Assembly (NCBI GenBank): GCA_034111085.1
Contig: JAWUXZ010000066.1
Span: 1 to 27,325 of the forward strand
Origin: Dinoroseobacter sp034111085
Lineage (GTDB): Bacteria > Pseudomonadota > Alphaproteobacteria > Rhodobacterales > Rhodobacteraceae
DNA: 27,325 nt
Reading direction: 5' to 3'
Part shown: one piece after another, positions 15,200 through 24,041 of the stretch
Layout of the letters: the number at the start of each line of letters is the position of its first letter
How positions within the stretch are numbered: position 1 is the first letter of the stretch
Program-made: the position numbers and the translations under genes
Notes under the pieces: model-generated
Seen by the model: the letters and a program-made list of their open reading frames with translations, nothing else
The model's database searches: none
What the model was told of the DNA's origin: nothing

Positions 15200-16321
15200 T
15201 CACCCTACTTTTGCGCGAGCCTCTTTGAGGGCTTCGGGAAGTGCGACGGCAAATGCCTCTAGGTCATGCGGCGCGCCGCAGGACACGCGGATGCAACGGT
15301 CTTGAGGCGCGACAAACGGCATGCGCACAAAAATGCCGCGCGCAATGAGCGCGGCGACCAGTGCGCGCGCCAAGTCGCCGTCGCCGCCGACGTCCATGGT
15401 GACGAAGTTCGTGGCACTCGGGATCGGGGTTAAGCCGTGCGCTCGCGCGATCTCGGCGATCTGGTCGCGTGAGGTGGCGATCTTGCCAAGCGTGTTGGTC
15501 AGGTAATCTTGATCGGCGAGGGCGGCCAGAGCGCCGTGTTGGCTGATCCGGCTCATTCCGAAATGGTTGCGGACCTTGTTGAAGGCACTCGCGAGCGCAG
15601 GCGCGCAGACCGCATAGCCCACACGCGCGCCTGCCATGCCGTAGGCCTTGGAAAAGGTGCGCATGCGGATGAGGTTTGTAGCGGTGGTATCGAGCGCGGG
15701 GGCGGTGCCGGCGGGTGCCGTGTCGATATAGGCCTCGTCGAGGACTAACAATGTGCCCTCGGGCAGCGCATCGATCATCGTCTGGACGACCTGCGCCGAA
15801 TGCCACGTGCCCATCGGATTGTCGGGGTTGCAGAAGTAGATCAGCTTCGCGCCGACCTCTTTGGCCTTCTCGATCAGCGCCACCGGGTCCTCAGTATCGC
15901 CCTTGAACGGCACTTTATGCAGGGCCCCGCCATAGCCTGCGACATGGTAGTTGAACGTCGGATATGCCCCGTCTGAGGTCACGACCGTGTCGCCTTCTGC
16001 CACCGTCAAGCGCACCAGAGATTCCAGCAGCCCGTCGATCCCGGCACCGACGACGAGGCTGTCAAAACCGATGCCATGATGTGCCGCCAGCGCGGTTTTT
16101 AGATCATAGCTTTCCGGGTCGCCGTACATCCACGTCTCAGAAGCTGCCTTTTGCATAGCGGAGATTGCTTTGGGCGAGGGGCCAAAGACGCTTTCGTTTG
16201 CACCAAGCCGCGCGGTGAAGGCAGCGCCCCTGCTACGTTCTTGGGCTTCGGGGCCGACGAAGGGGATCAACGCAGGCAGGGTTTGGACCAGCGGCGTAAA
16301 ACGTGGGGCGTTATCGGCCAT
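15200..16321 (-). CDS. HisC-like class I/II PLP aminotransferase
   Basis: The 373-residue protein is a fold-type I aminotransferase resembling histidinol-phosphate aminotransferase. It shows ARLGANESVFGPSP near residue 40, DEAYID around 195-200, the Schiff-base lysine Lys225 in TFSKAYGMAGARVGY, and the C-terminal CIRVSCG arginine for the substrate carboxylate. True HisC acts in histidine synthesis; alphaproteobacteria also carry paralogues used for phenylalanine/tyrosine or other acceptors, and no his or aro genes are nearby. The ribosome site GGAGG precedes ATG 16321. It follows valS on the same strand after 44 bp and may be co-transcribed with it. Confidence 0.88.
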   Translation of the reverse strand: MADNAPRFTPLVQTLPALIPFVGPEAQERSRGAAFTARLGANESVFGPSPKAISAMQKAASETWMYGDPESYDLKTALAAHHGIGFDSLVVGAGIDGLLESLVRLTVAEGDTVVTSDGAYPTFNYHVAGYGGALHKVPFKGDTEDPVALIEKAKEVGAKLIYFCNPDNPMGTWHSAQVVQTMIDALPEGTLLVLDEAYIDTAPAGTAPALDTTATNLIRMRTFSKAYGMAGARVGYAVCAPALASAFNKVRNHFGMSRISQHGALAALADQDYLTNTLGKIATSRDQIAEIARAHGLTPIPSATNFVTMDVGGDGDLARALVAALIARGIFVRMPFVAPQDRCIRVSCGAPHDLEAFAVALPEALKEARAKVG

Positions 16322-16365
16322 CTTGGGATGCCTCCGGCGGGGATGTTTTCAAAAGCAAAGAGACG

Positions 16366-19300
16366 TCAGGCTATCTCAGCCAAGCGCGCGAGGGCCGCCT
16401 TTAACTTGGCCTCTTCCGCCTCCTTCTGAGATAGCAATTCGCGGTTCTCGGCCACGACCTCGTCGGGAGCGCTGGCCACAAACTTGGGGTTGTTCAACCG
16501 CCCACGCAATCCGCCCAAGTCTTTGGCCAGTTTGCCCATCGCTTTCTCCAGCCGCGCCTTTTCTTCGTCGACGTCGATCAGATCGGCGAGCGGCAAGCAG
16601 AAGGTAGCACCCTCGACCGCGATCGTGACGCTGCCCTTGGGCAATTCGTCCACGGGGGTCAGGCTTTCGATACGCGCGAGGCGTTTGATCATCGTGACGT
16701 TGTTGTCCCACGCGGTTTGGCCCGCCGCACTTAGATCAAGGGACATCATATTAACTTTGAGGCCTACGGGCACGTGCATCTCACCGCGCGCAGAACGCAC
16801 AGCCTCGATCAGCGAAGTCACCCAGTTCATCTCGCGGCTGGCCTCGCGGTCCAGCAGATCGGCGCTGGTATATTCAGGCCAATCGCCGTGAACGAGCATC
16901 TTGGTGCGCGCAGCAAGCGTGCCCCAAAGTTCTTCAGTGATGAACGGCATGAACGGATGGGCCATCAACAGGCACTGGTCGAGCACCCATGCCATGGTCT
17001 GGCGTGTCTCGGCCTTTTGGGCGTCGGTGCCGTCGAGCAGCAGGGGCTTTGACAACTCCACATACCAATCGCAGACTGTGCCCCAAACGAAGCTGTAAAG
17101 CGCGCTGGCGGCATCGTTGAAGCGGTAGGCGGTAAGGGCTTCGTTGATGACCTCAAGGGTCTTGGCGGTCTCGCCTATGATCCAGCGATTGACCGTCTCC
17201 GCGCAGGCATCTGGACGGGTTGTGTCGCCCTCATACGCGCCGTTCATCTCGGCAAAGCGGCAGGCGTTCCAGAGCTTGGTGCCAAAGTTCCGGTAGCCAG
17301 CGATACGGTCTTTCGACAGCTTAAGCACGCCGCCAATAGAGGCCATGGACGCGTTGGTAAAGCGCAGCGCATCAGCCCCGTATTCGTCCACGATATCAAG
17401 TGGGTCGATCACATTTCCCGTCGTTTTGGACATCTTCTTGCCCTTCTCGTCGCGCACGAGCTGGTGCAGATAGACCGTGTGAAACGGAATTGAATCCACG
17501 ACGGCAAGCTGCATCATCATCATCCGCGCAACCCAGAAGAACAGGATGTCTTGGCCGGTGATCAGGACGTCGGTGGGGAAGTAGGTCTTGAACTCCTCAG
17601 TCTGCTCAGGCCAGCCCAGCGTGCCAATTGGCCAGAGGCCAGAGGAGAACCACGTGTCGAGGACGTCGGGGTCGCGTCGCAGAGTCAAAGTGGGGCGGGA
17701 CCCTTCAGCTACGATAACTGGAGTTCCAAATCCGGCATCGCGGGGAATGGAAATGTCTTCTTCTTCAATGTCACAAACGAATGGGACTACTCTCTCTAAC
17801 TTAGCTTTAGCTTCTTCAAAGTTGGAGGCGCAAACCGTTGTTTCTAGCCACTCGAACGCTTCAGGACTGACGCCGTCCGGCGCGCGCTGCGAGCCTAAAT
17901 ATGCCTCAATGTCTGAAGGATAGGTGCAATACCAAACCGGAATCTGATGCCCCCACCAGAGTTGGCGCGAGATGCACCACGGCTCGATATTCTCCAGCCA
18001 GTGATAAAACACCTTCTCGCCGCTCTCGGGCATGATCTTGACCTCGCCCGAACGCACGGCCTCTAGCGCGGGCCCGACGATCTTCTCGGCGTCCACGAAC
18101 CATTGGTCGGTCAGCATCGGCTCGATCACGACTTTCGAGCGGTCCCCGAAAGGCTGCATAATCGGTTTGGATTCCACGAAGGGGATTTGCGTCTCGGTCT
18201 CGACGCCGTCCTCATCTGTCACAGTCAGCGGCACCATCACGGCGAGGCCCTCGGCGGTGATCGCCTCGACAACTTTTGTGCGCGCCTCAAACCTATCCAT
18301 CCCGCGATACTCATCCGGCACCAGATTGATCGCGTCGATCTCATTAACGGTAAAATCCGCGCCCTCGGCATAGGCCTGTGCCTTGACGGCTTCCTCGCCG
18401 TAGGGCGCACCATCGGCCCGCAGAGCTGCCCGTGTATCCATCAAGCGGTAGCACGGGATATTGCCGCGCTTGGCCACGCCGTAGTCGTTGAAATCATGCG
18501 CTCCGGTGATCTTCACAGCGCCTGAGCCGAACGCCATATCCGGATAGTCATCGGTTATGATCGGGATCAGGCGGCGGTGCTCTTTCGGGCCGACTGGGAT
18601 CTCGCAGAGCTTGCCGACCAGCGACGCGTAGCGCTCATCGCGCGGGTTCACTGCAACCGCACCGTCGCCCAGCATCGTTTCAGGCCGGGTGGTGGCGATG
18701 GCGATGTAATCGCGGGTTTCGCGCAGGGTGACAGTACCGTCTTCGTCTTTCTCGACGTATTCATAGGTGGCCCCGCCTGCGAGCGGGTATTTGAAATGCC
18801 GCATATGGCCGGGGGTCTCGATATTCTCGACCTCAAGGTCGCTGATGGCGGTCTCGAAATGCGGATCCCAGTTGGTCAGGCGCTTGCCGCGATAGATAAA
18901 GCCCTTCTCGTACATCTCGACGAAGACCTTGATGACGGCATCGTGGAAATTGGGCGAGTTCTCGTGGCCTGTGCGCGGATCACCGGGCGCACCTGCCATG
19001 GTAAACGCGTTGCGGTCCCAGTCGCACGAGCATCCAAGACGTTTGAGCTGCTCGACAATCGTGCCGCCATACTCGCCCTTCCATTCCCAGACTTTGTCGA
19101 GGAACGCCTCGCGCCCCATGTCGCGCCTGCCCGGAAGGCCTTGGGTGGCCAGCATCTTTTCGACTTGAAGCTGGGTGGCAATGCCTGCGTGGTCTTGGCC
19201 CGGTTGCCAGAGCGTCTTGAACCCGCGCATCCGGTGCCAGCGGATTAGGATATCTTGCAGGGTGTTGTTGAACGCGTGGCCCACATGCAGCGCGCCCGTG

Positions 19301-19440
19301 ACGTTCGGGGGCGGGATCATGATCGAGAAGCTCTCGTCGCGGCTGGCATTCGCGCCTGCAGCAAAGGCTTTTTCAGCCTGCCACTTGGCGGTGATACGGG
19401 CTTCGGCCTCGGCGGCGTTGAATTTCTTGTCCATCGGCAT
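16366..19440 (-). CDS. valS: Valine-tRNA ligase
   Basis: The 1024-residue class I synthetase charges tRNA-Val and edits misactivated threonine. The HIGH motif appears as HVGH (52-55) after PPPNVTGAL, and the KMSKS motif as KMSKT near residue 670, with the CP1 editing domain between. A C-terminal coiled coil (LIDVDEEKARLEKAMGKLAKDLGGL...) is the ValS tRNA-binding arm. I chose ATG 19440 (MPMDKKFNAAEAEAR) with GGAAAG upstream; the frame opens at 19491. A locally AT-richer stretch of unusual codons sits within the gene around 17700-17830. The gene starts a probable two- or three-gene minus-strand run with the HisC-like gene. Confidence 0.97.
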   Translation of the reverse strand: MPMDKKFNAAEAEARITAKWQAEKAFAAGANASRDESFSIMIPPPNVTGALHVGHAFNNTLQDILIRWHRMRGFKTLWQPGQDHAGIATQLQVEKMLATQGLPGRRDMGREAFLDKVWEWKGEYGGTIVEQLKRLGCSCDWDRNAFTMAGAPGDPRTGHENSPNFHDAVIKVFVEMYEKGFIYRGKRLTNWDPHFETAISDLEVENIETPGHMRHFKYPLAGGATYEYVEKDEDGTVTLRETRDYIAIATTRPETMLGDGAVAVNPRDERYASLVGKLCEIPVGPKEHRRLIPIITDDYPDMAFGSGAVKITGAHDFNDYGVAKRGNIPCYRLMDTRAALRADGAPYGEEAVKAQAYAEGADFTVNEIDAINLVPDEYRGMDRFEARTKVVEAITAEGLAVMVPLTVTDEDGVETETQIPFVESKPIMQPFGDRSKVVIEPMLTDQWFVDAEKIVGPALEAVRSGEVKIMPESGEKVFYHWLENIEPWCISRQLWWGHQIPVWYCTYPSDIEAYLGSQRAPDGVSPEAFEWLETTVCASNFEEAKAKLERVVPFVCDIEEEDISIPRDAGFGTPVIVAEGSRPTLTLRRDPDVLDTWFSSGLWPIGTLGWPEQTEEFKTYFPTDVLITGQDILFFWVARMMMMQLAVVDSIPFHTVYLHQLVRDEKGKKMSKTTGNVIDPLDIVDEYGADALRFTNASMASIGGVLKLSKDRIAGYRNFGTKLWNACRFAEMNGAYEGDTTRPDACAETVNRWIIGETAKTLEVINEALTAYRFNDAASALYSFVWGTVCDWYVELSKPLLLDGTDAQKAETRQTMAWVLDQCLLMAHPFMPFITEELWGTLAARTKMLVHGDWPEYTSADLLDREASREMNWVTSLIEAVRSARGEMHVPVGLKVNMMSLDLSAAGQTAWDNNVTMIKRLARIESLTPVDELPKGSVTIAVEGATFCLPLADLIDVDEEKARLEKAMGKLAKDLGGLRGRLNNPKFVASAPDEVVAENRELLSQKEAEEAKLKAALARLAEIA
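17701..17830 (-). other. Low-GC, rare-codon insert within valS
   Basis: GC falls to about 44% over 120 bases (about 37% for 17761-17820) against about 60% around it. The codons used include TTA, AGA and GTA, rare elsewhere in this window. It encodes an acidic, lysine-rich segment (AKAKLERVV, then IEEEDIS) between the CP1 domain and the DPDVLDTWFSS motif, a region variable in length in ValS. The frame stays open, so it is coding. Confidence 0.6.
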
Positions 19441-19603
19441 GGGGGTCGGCTTTCCGGAATGTGGGTTTGGCCGGAGAGATAGCGGAGGCAAGGGGGGAGG
19501 GGAAGGGCAGGGTTGGGACTACGGCGCAAGTGGTGCAACTGCGCTGGCAACTGGGCGCGCGCGTGACTAGAACCCGGCGGATTATGCGAAGGAAAGCACC
19601 GCA

Positions 19604-20665
19604 ATGACTGCCCAACAAGTCCCCACGCCCCGCTCGCGCCTCGTTGGCTTGGACCTCGCGCGCTACCTCGCGTTTGTCGGCATGGTCGTGGTGAACTTCA
19701 AGATCGTGATGGGCGTGCAAGCGGACGGCAGTTTTCTCTACACCGTCACCAGCGCACTTGAGGGCCGCGCGGCCGCAACTTTCGTCGTGCTGGCGGGCAT
19801 CGGGCTCGGCCTTGCGAGCGTGATGGGCGTGGCGCAGACGGTACTCGTTACGCTGAAGCGCGCCCTTTTTCTGCTAGTGATTGGCCTGTTAAATATGCTG
19901 ATCTTCCCCGCTGATATTTTGCACTATTATGCATTCTACTTCTTCTTTGGTGTGCTCTTGTTGCCGTTCGGGAACCGGGTCTTGATCGCGGCCATTGTCG
20001 CGCTGAACCTCACCTTCGTTGTCTTGATCGTGACGCTAGATTTCGAGGCGGGCTGGAATTGGGTCGACCTGACTTATTCGGATTTCTGGACGCCCACTGG
20101 CTTCGTGCGAAACCTGTTTTTCAATGGCTGGCACCCGGTGATCCCATGGTTGGGGTTCTTCATGTTTGGCATCGTGCTCAGCCGCTTGGCGCTGGCAGAG
20201 CGGTCAGTGCAGATCAAGTTAGCCGCGTTCGGCGCGCTAGCGTTTGGGTTTGCGGAGGGCTTAAGCCTGTGGCTGTCCGGCGTTCTTGGCGCGATTGACC
20301 CAGAGCTTGTCGATTTAGCAACCACGCAACCTCTCCCGCCGATGCCGCTTTATACCATTGCAGGTCTCGGGGTAGCATCGGTCATGGTTGGGGTGTGCCT
20401 GATGGGGGCAGGCTGGTGCGAGCGCTGGGGCATATTGCGGGTCATCACACCTGCGGGGCGGCAAACTCTGACGCTCTATATCGCGCATATCCTCATCGGT
20501 ATGGGCACCCTAGAGGCGCTCGGGATGATAGGCGGCCAGACGGTCGCGCAAGCGGTGTGGGCGACGGTAATTTTCTGCGGGGCAGCGACTGTCTATGCGC
20601 TGGTCTGGGCACGCTGGTTTAAGCGCGGCCCGATCGAGGACGGAATGCGGCGGTTGGCGGGGTAG
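19604..20665 (+). CDS. DUF418 family polytopic membrane protein
   Basis: The 353-residue protein has about nine or ten hydrophobic helices. It begins with a conserved RLVGLDLARYLAFVGMVVVNF segment resembling the N-terminus of DUF1624/acyltransferase-3-like proteins, contains LEGRAAATFVVLAGIGLGL, and ends with the DUF418 pattern TLTLYIAHIL and ARWFKRGPIEDGMRRL. Members are inner membrane proteins, possibly acyltransferases that modify envelope components, but no function is firmly known. The ribosome site AAGGAAAG precedes ATG 19604. It is divergent from valS by 163 bp, and followed 203 bp later by the DUF2235 gene, probably under its own promoter. Confidence 0.85.
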   Translation: MTAQQVPTPRSRLVGLDLARYLAFVGMVVVNFKIVMGVQADGSFLYTVTSALEGRAAATFVVLAGIGLGLASVMGVAQTVLVTLKRALFLLVIGLLNMLIFPADILHYYAFYFFFGVLLLPFGNRVLIAAIVALNLTFVVLIVTLDFEAGWNWVDLTYSDFWTPTGFVRNLFFNGWHPVIPWLGFFMFGIVLSRLALAERSVQIKLAAFGALAFGFAEGLSLWLSGVLGAIDPELVDLATTQPLPPMPLYTIAGLGVASVMVGVCLMGAGWCERWGILRVITPAGRQTLTLYIAHILIGMGTLEALGMIGGQTVAQAVWATVIFCGAATVYALVWARWFKRGPIEDGMRRLAG

Positions 20666-20868
20666 GCTGAACGCCTCCGCATTTGGGCAGTCCTTATTTA
20701 GAAAAACACTCCGAGGCCGGGGTTTGATCCCGAGAAAGCGCAATTATTTCCGATTTGGGCGGTGTTTATTCTGCCGCTCCCGAAATGGTGCACGGAATTG
20801 ACGGCGCCTGGGCTTCGCACGCCGCAATTTTGCACCTAGGTTCCGTATACGATTGCTTAAGGAAGCGC

Positions 20869-21894
20869 ATGACCGCCCACACCCCAACCCCTCGGACCCA
20901 TGTTGTCATCCTTGATGGCACTTTGTCCTCGCTGGCCCCCGGCGAGAAGACCAATGCGGGGATCCTTTTCGCGTTGCTGCGCAAGCGTGCGGACCCCAAT
21001 GTGCTGGTGCATTACACGCCGGGCATTCAGTGGCGCGGTTGGCGCCAAGCGCGCCGCGTGATGGCGGGCACGGGCATCAACCGCCAGATTAAGCGCGCTT
21101 ACCGGATGCTGGCGCGTGACTGGCAGCCCGGCGACAAGGTGTTCCTGTTTGGGTATTCGCGTGGGGCCTACGGTGTGCGCAGTTTGGCCGGTGTGATTGA
21201 TCTGCACGGGCTGATGCGGCCTGAGCATGCCAGCAAGACCAACGTGTTACGCCTCTACCGCTACTACTGCGAGAGGCGCAATACGCGCTTTGCTGAGATG
21301 TTTTCCAAGCGGTATTGCTGGCCGAAAGGCGAAGTGCAGATCGAGATGATTGGCGTCTGGGACACGGTCAAAGCGCTGGGCTTACGTGCGCCGCTGGTTT
21401 GGCGCTGGTTGCCGAGTGCGACCGAGTTTCACAGCGATAACCTGAGCGAGATCGTGGGCGCTGGCTATCACGCGCTGGCCCATGACGAGAGGCGTGTGGC
21501 GTTCGCGCCTGTTCTGTGGCGCTGTCCAGAAGGGTTTCAGGGTCGGGCAGAGCAGGTCTGGTTTCCGGGCACGCACCCAGATGTAGGCGGGCAGGTGGCG
21601 ATGCGACCTGCCGCGCGTGGGCTGTCCAACATCGCACTCGTGTGGATGCTTGAGAAGGCGGAAGGGCACGGACTTGGCTTGCGAGACGGTTGGGCGGACG
21701 ATTATCCCACCGAGGCGCTCGCCCCCAGCATGGGGATGAATTTCGGGTTCGGTTGGCTGTTTAGGAATCGCCGCAGACGCCGGGTCGGGCGCGACCTGTC
21801 CGAGAGTGTTCATCCAAGCGTAGCTGCGCGCGCGGCCCAAGCCCCGCCTCGGTTCAGGCGGTTGCGTGCGCTGCGGTTTGGCGGCGAGGGTTAA
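20869..21894 (+). CDS. DUF2235 alpha/beta-hydrolase-like protein
   Basis: The 341-residue protein has the DUF2235 pattern shared with Tle1-type phospholipases. These are a start strand with LDGT (residues 15-18), the nucleophile elbow GYSRGAYG with Ser97, an Asp in IGVWDTVKALG (Asp165), and HPDVGG (236-241) with the family histidine. A C-terminal arginine-rich tail follows. There is no signal peptide or membrane segment. Tle1 proteins are type VI effectors, but no vgrG, immunity gene or other T6SS component is nearby, so an intracellular lipid or ester hydrolase is more likely. ATG 20869 has AAGGAAG eight bases before it; the upstream extension to 20755 is unsupported. The stop shares 4 bp (TTAA) with metF. 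Confidence 0.85.
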   Translation: MTAHTPTPRTHVVILDGTLSSLAPGEKTNAGILFALLRKRADPNVLVHYTPGIQWRGWRQARRVMAGTGINRQIKRAYRMLARDWQPGDKVFLFGYSRGAYGVRSLAGVIDLHGLMRPEHASKTNVLRLYRYYCERRNTRFAEMFSKRYCWPKGEVQIEMIGVWDTVKALGLRAPLVWRWLPSATEFHSDNLSEIVGAGYHALAHDERRVAFAPVLWRCPEGFQGRAEQVWFPGTHPDVGGQVAMRPAARGLSNIALVWMLEKAEGHGLGLRDGWADDYPTEALAPSMGMNFGFGWLFRNRRRRRVGRDLSESVHPSVAARAAQAPPRFRRLRALRFGGEG

Positions 21895-22760
21895 GCGACC
21901 TCTGCCAACTCCACCCGGCTGCTGACACCAAGTGCGGCGCAGACATCGCGGGTCAACTCAGGGGAGTTGAGCGTGTAGAAGTGCAGATCTTCGACGCCGC
22001 CTTCCAGCAACTCGGTACACAGCTCGGTGCACAGAGCCGTCGATAGCAGTTCACTGCGCCCATCACGGTCGGCCTTAGCGAATGCGTCATCAAGCCATGT
22101 CGGCACAACCGTGCCACAACGCTGCGCAAAGCCACGGGTCTTGGTGAAGTTCTCAATCGGCAAGATGCCGGGGATGATTGGCGCAGTGATACCCGCTTTT
22201 ACGCATAGATCGCGGAACCGGAAGAAGGTGTCTGCCTCGAAGAAGAACTGCGTGATTGCAGCGGCAGCCCCGGCGTCGATCTTACGCTTGAGGTAGTCCA
22301 CATCCGCTACGGCGCTGGGCGCTTCTGGGTGGCGGTCAGGGTAGGCCCCAACGCGCAACGTGAACTTGCCGGTCTTGGCCAGCGCCTCGATCAATTCGAC
22401 CGAACTGGCAAAGCCGTCCGGGTGCGCGGTGAAGTTTGACGCGCCCGCCGGTGGGTCTCCGCGCAGGGCTACGATATCGGTCACGCCTGCCGCAGCATAA
22501 GTACTTGCGATCTCAAGCGTTTCGGTCCGGGTCGCGTCCACGCAAGTGAGGTGGGCCGACACGCGCAGCCCGAATTGCTTGCCGATCGCGGTCACGGCCT
22601 CATGGGTCAGCTTGCGTGTCGTGCCGCCCGCGCCGTAGGTGACGGAGACGAACTCAGGGCTGAGCGGAGCCAGTGTTTGAACAGTGTCCCAGAGCTTGAA
22701 CGAAGCCGGTAGCGACTTCGGAGGGAAAAACTCAAACGAGATGCGTGGGGCAGCGGTCAT
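21891..22760 (-). CDS. metF: 5,10-methylenetetrahydrofolate reductase
   Basis: MetF is a FAD enzyme that reduces methylene-THF to methyl-THF for methionine synthesis. The 289-residue length is normal. The family start ISFEFFPPK (Glu10 catalytic region), SVTYGAGGTTRK, the folate-binding DIVALRGDPPAG, and AAAITQFFFEADTFFRF are all present. ATG 22760 follows AAAGGAC by about 12 bases. It is divergent from a LysR (MetR-like) gene with two matching half-palindromes between, which suggests activation in response to methionine or homocysteine status. No other methionine gene is in the window. Confidence 0.97.
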   Translation of the reverse strand: MTAAPRISFEFFPPKSLPASFKLWDTVQTLAPLSPEFVSVTYGAGGTTRKLTHEAVTAIGKQFGLRVSAHLTCVDATRTETLEIASTYAAAGVTDIVALRGDPPAGASNFTAHPDGFASSVELIEALAKTGKFTLRVGAYPDRHPEAPSAVADVDYLKRKIDAGAAAAITQFFFEADTFFRFRDLCVKAGITAPIIPGILPIENFTKTRGFAQRCGTVVPTWLDDAFAKADRDGRSELLSTALCTELCTELLEGGVEDLHFYTLNSPELTRDVCAALGVSSRVELAEVA

Positions 22761-22812
22761 GACGGAATCAGTCCTTTATGTGTCGCATTGGCTTATTGCA
22801 GCTTCAGCGCTA

Positions 22813-22856
22813 TGAGGCAAATTCAAGTGTTTCACATTGTATATGAGCCTCATTCA
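22813..22856. promoter_or_regulatory. Two candidate MetR boxes in the metF/metR intergenic region
   Basis: TGAG-GCAAA-TTCA (22813-22825) and TGAG-CCTCA-TTCA (22844-22856) have identical outer bases and lie 31 bp apart, close to three helical turns. They match the known MetR site TGAA-N5-TTCA with one mismatch each, at the same position. The second ends on the first base of the metR start codon. This fits a LysR dimer pair controlling both genes. Confidence 0.6.
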
Positions 22857-23773
22857 TGAAGATGCATCTGGAGTTCCGCCACCTGCGTACGATCAAAGCG
22901 ATCCACGACACCGGGGGGCTGGGAAAAGCGGCTGTTACGCTGAATATCACGCAAAGCGCTTTGAGCCATCAGATCAAAGGCTTAGAGGATCAGGCGGGGG
23001 TGGAATTGTTCGTGCGCCGCTCGAAACCTTTGAAGCTGTCGGCGGCAGGCAAGCGCTTGCTGCGGCTGGCCGAACAGGTCTTGCCGCAAATCGCTGCGTT
23101 GGAGGAGGAATTCAACGGCCTGCGCGCGGGCAAAACCGGACGGCTGCACATCGCGATCGAATGCCACGCCTGTTTTGAATGGCTATTCCCGGTGCTGGAA
23201 GCGTTTCGCCACAACTGGGGCGATGTGGACGTCGATATCCGCCCCGGTTTGTCGTTTGAGGCACTGCCCGCTTTGGGCCGCGAGGAGGTCGATTTGGTCG
23301 TGTCCTCGGACCCCGAAGACCTGCCCGGTGTCGTGTTTATTCCGCTTTTTGATTACGAGCCTGTGTTCTTGGCGGCGGCCAACAACCCCTTGGCGCAGAA
23401 GAAGTTTATCGTGGCCGAGGATTTTGAGGATCAGACTTTGCTGACCTACCCGGTGGACCGTACGCGTCTGGATGTGTTCACAGAATTACTGAGCCCCGCA
23501 CGGGTTGAGCCACGATCCATTCGCCAAGTGGAGCTGACTGCCGTGATCTTGATGCTGGTGGCCGCGAACAGAGGCGTCGCTGTGCTGCCCGATTGGGTTC
23601 TGCGCGAGGTGCGCTCAAACGCTGATTATGTGACGCGGCCCTTGACGGCTGAGGGCAAGACCAAGCGGCTTTATGCGGCGGTGCGCGCGGATGATGCCGA
23701 CAAGCCGTTTATGGCGCATGTGCTGAAACTGATGCGCACGGAGCCTGTGAAGCTACAACGGCGCAAGGGCTGA
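22856..23773 (+). CDS. metR: LysR-type regulator, MetR-like
   Basis: The 305-residue protein has an N-terminal winged HTH (MHLEFRHLRTIKAIHDTGGL, then ALSHQIKGLEDQAGVELF) and a LysR effector domain. The IECHACFEWLFPVL stretch and the divergent pairing with metF fit MetR, which uses homocysteine as co-effector to activate met genes in characterised bacteria. Either of two ATGs (22856 and 22862) is possible; the first overlaps a candidate MetR box. The assignment to MetR rests on this sequence and context and is not proven by an effector test. Confidence 0.85.
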   Translation: MKMHLEFRHLRTIKAIHDTGGLGKAAVTLNITQSALSHQIKGLEDQAGVELFVRRSKPLKLSAAGKRLLRLAEQVLPQIAALEEEFNGLRAGKTGRLHIAIECHACFEWLFPVLEAFRHNWGDVDVDIRPGLSFEALPALGREEVDLVVSSDPEDLPGVVFIPLFDYEPVFLAAANNPLAQKKFIVAEDFEDQTLLTYPVDRTRLDVFTELLSPARVEPRSIRQVELTAVILMLVAANRGVAVLPDWVLREVRSNADYVTRPLTAEGKTKRLYAAVRADDADKPFMAHVLKLMRTEPVKLQRRKG

Positions 23774-24041
23774 GCCGAGGTTTCGTCGGTCAGGGTCGCG
23801 GGGCAGGCTCGGGGGGGCGGATCGTTCTGATATTGCATTAGCAAAGAAGCGGGCCCGCCTCAGGCGGAATATGCCTCGTGATGACGGTTTTCGGTAATGT
23901 TCAACTTGCCGCGTGCAGATGCAGTCAAGCCGTCAGCCTTTACTTTGTTCGCTTATTGTTCCAAGCTGAGGCGTATCAGATATTCGATCTAATCTGCCCT
24001 TATATTTCGATCGATAGGTCAACGTTAAAGGTGTGATTTTG
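23774..24041. other. Intergenic region with small hairpin
   Basis: No convincing ORF is present. A short hairpin CCGCC-TCA-GGCGG lies at 23855-23867, with no T-tract. An eight-G run lies near 23811-23818. The region becomes AT-richer toward the SnoaL-like gene. CAGAT and ATCTG flank ten bases near 23977-23996. Confidence 0.5.

Noticed and set aside
18577..19248. 223-codon open frame on the plus strand within valS
   Set aside because: Antisense to the conserved catalytic domain of ValS; no ribosome site and no family resemblance. Long shadow frames are common in GC-rich coding DNA.
20869..21894. Type VI secretion effector island
   Set aside because: Only the DUF2235 gene is present; no structural, chaperone or immunity genes were found on either side.
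22761..22812. Possible SAM or SAH riboswitch before metF
   Set aside because: The leader of metF is only about 50-90 nt, and I could not fold a known SAM/SAH riboswitch core. Protein-based control by the LysR gene explains the region better.
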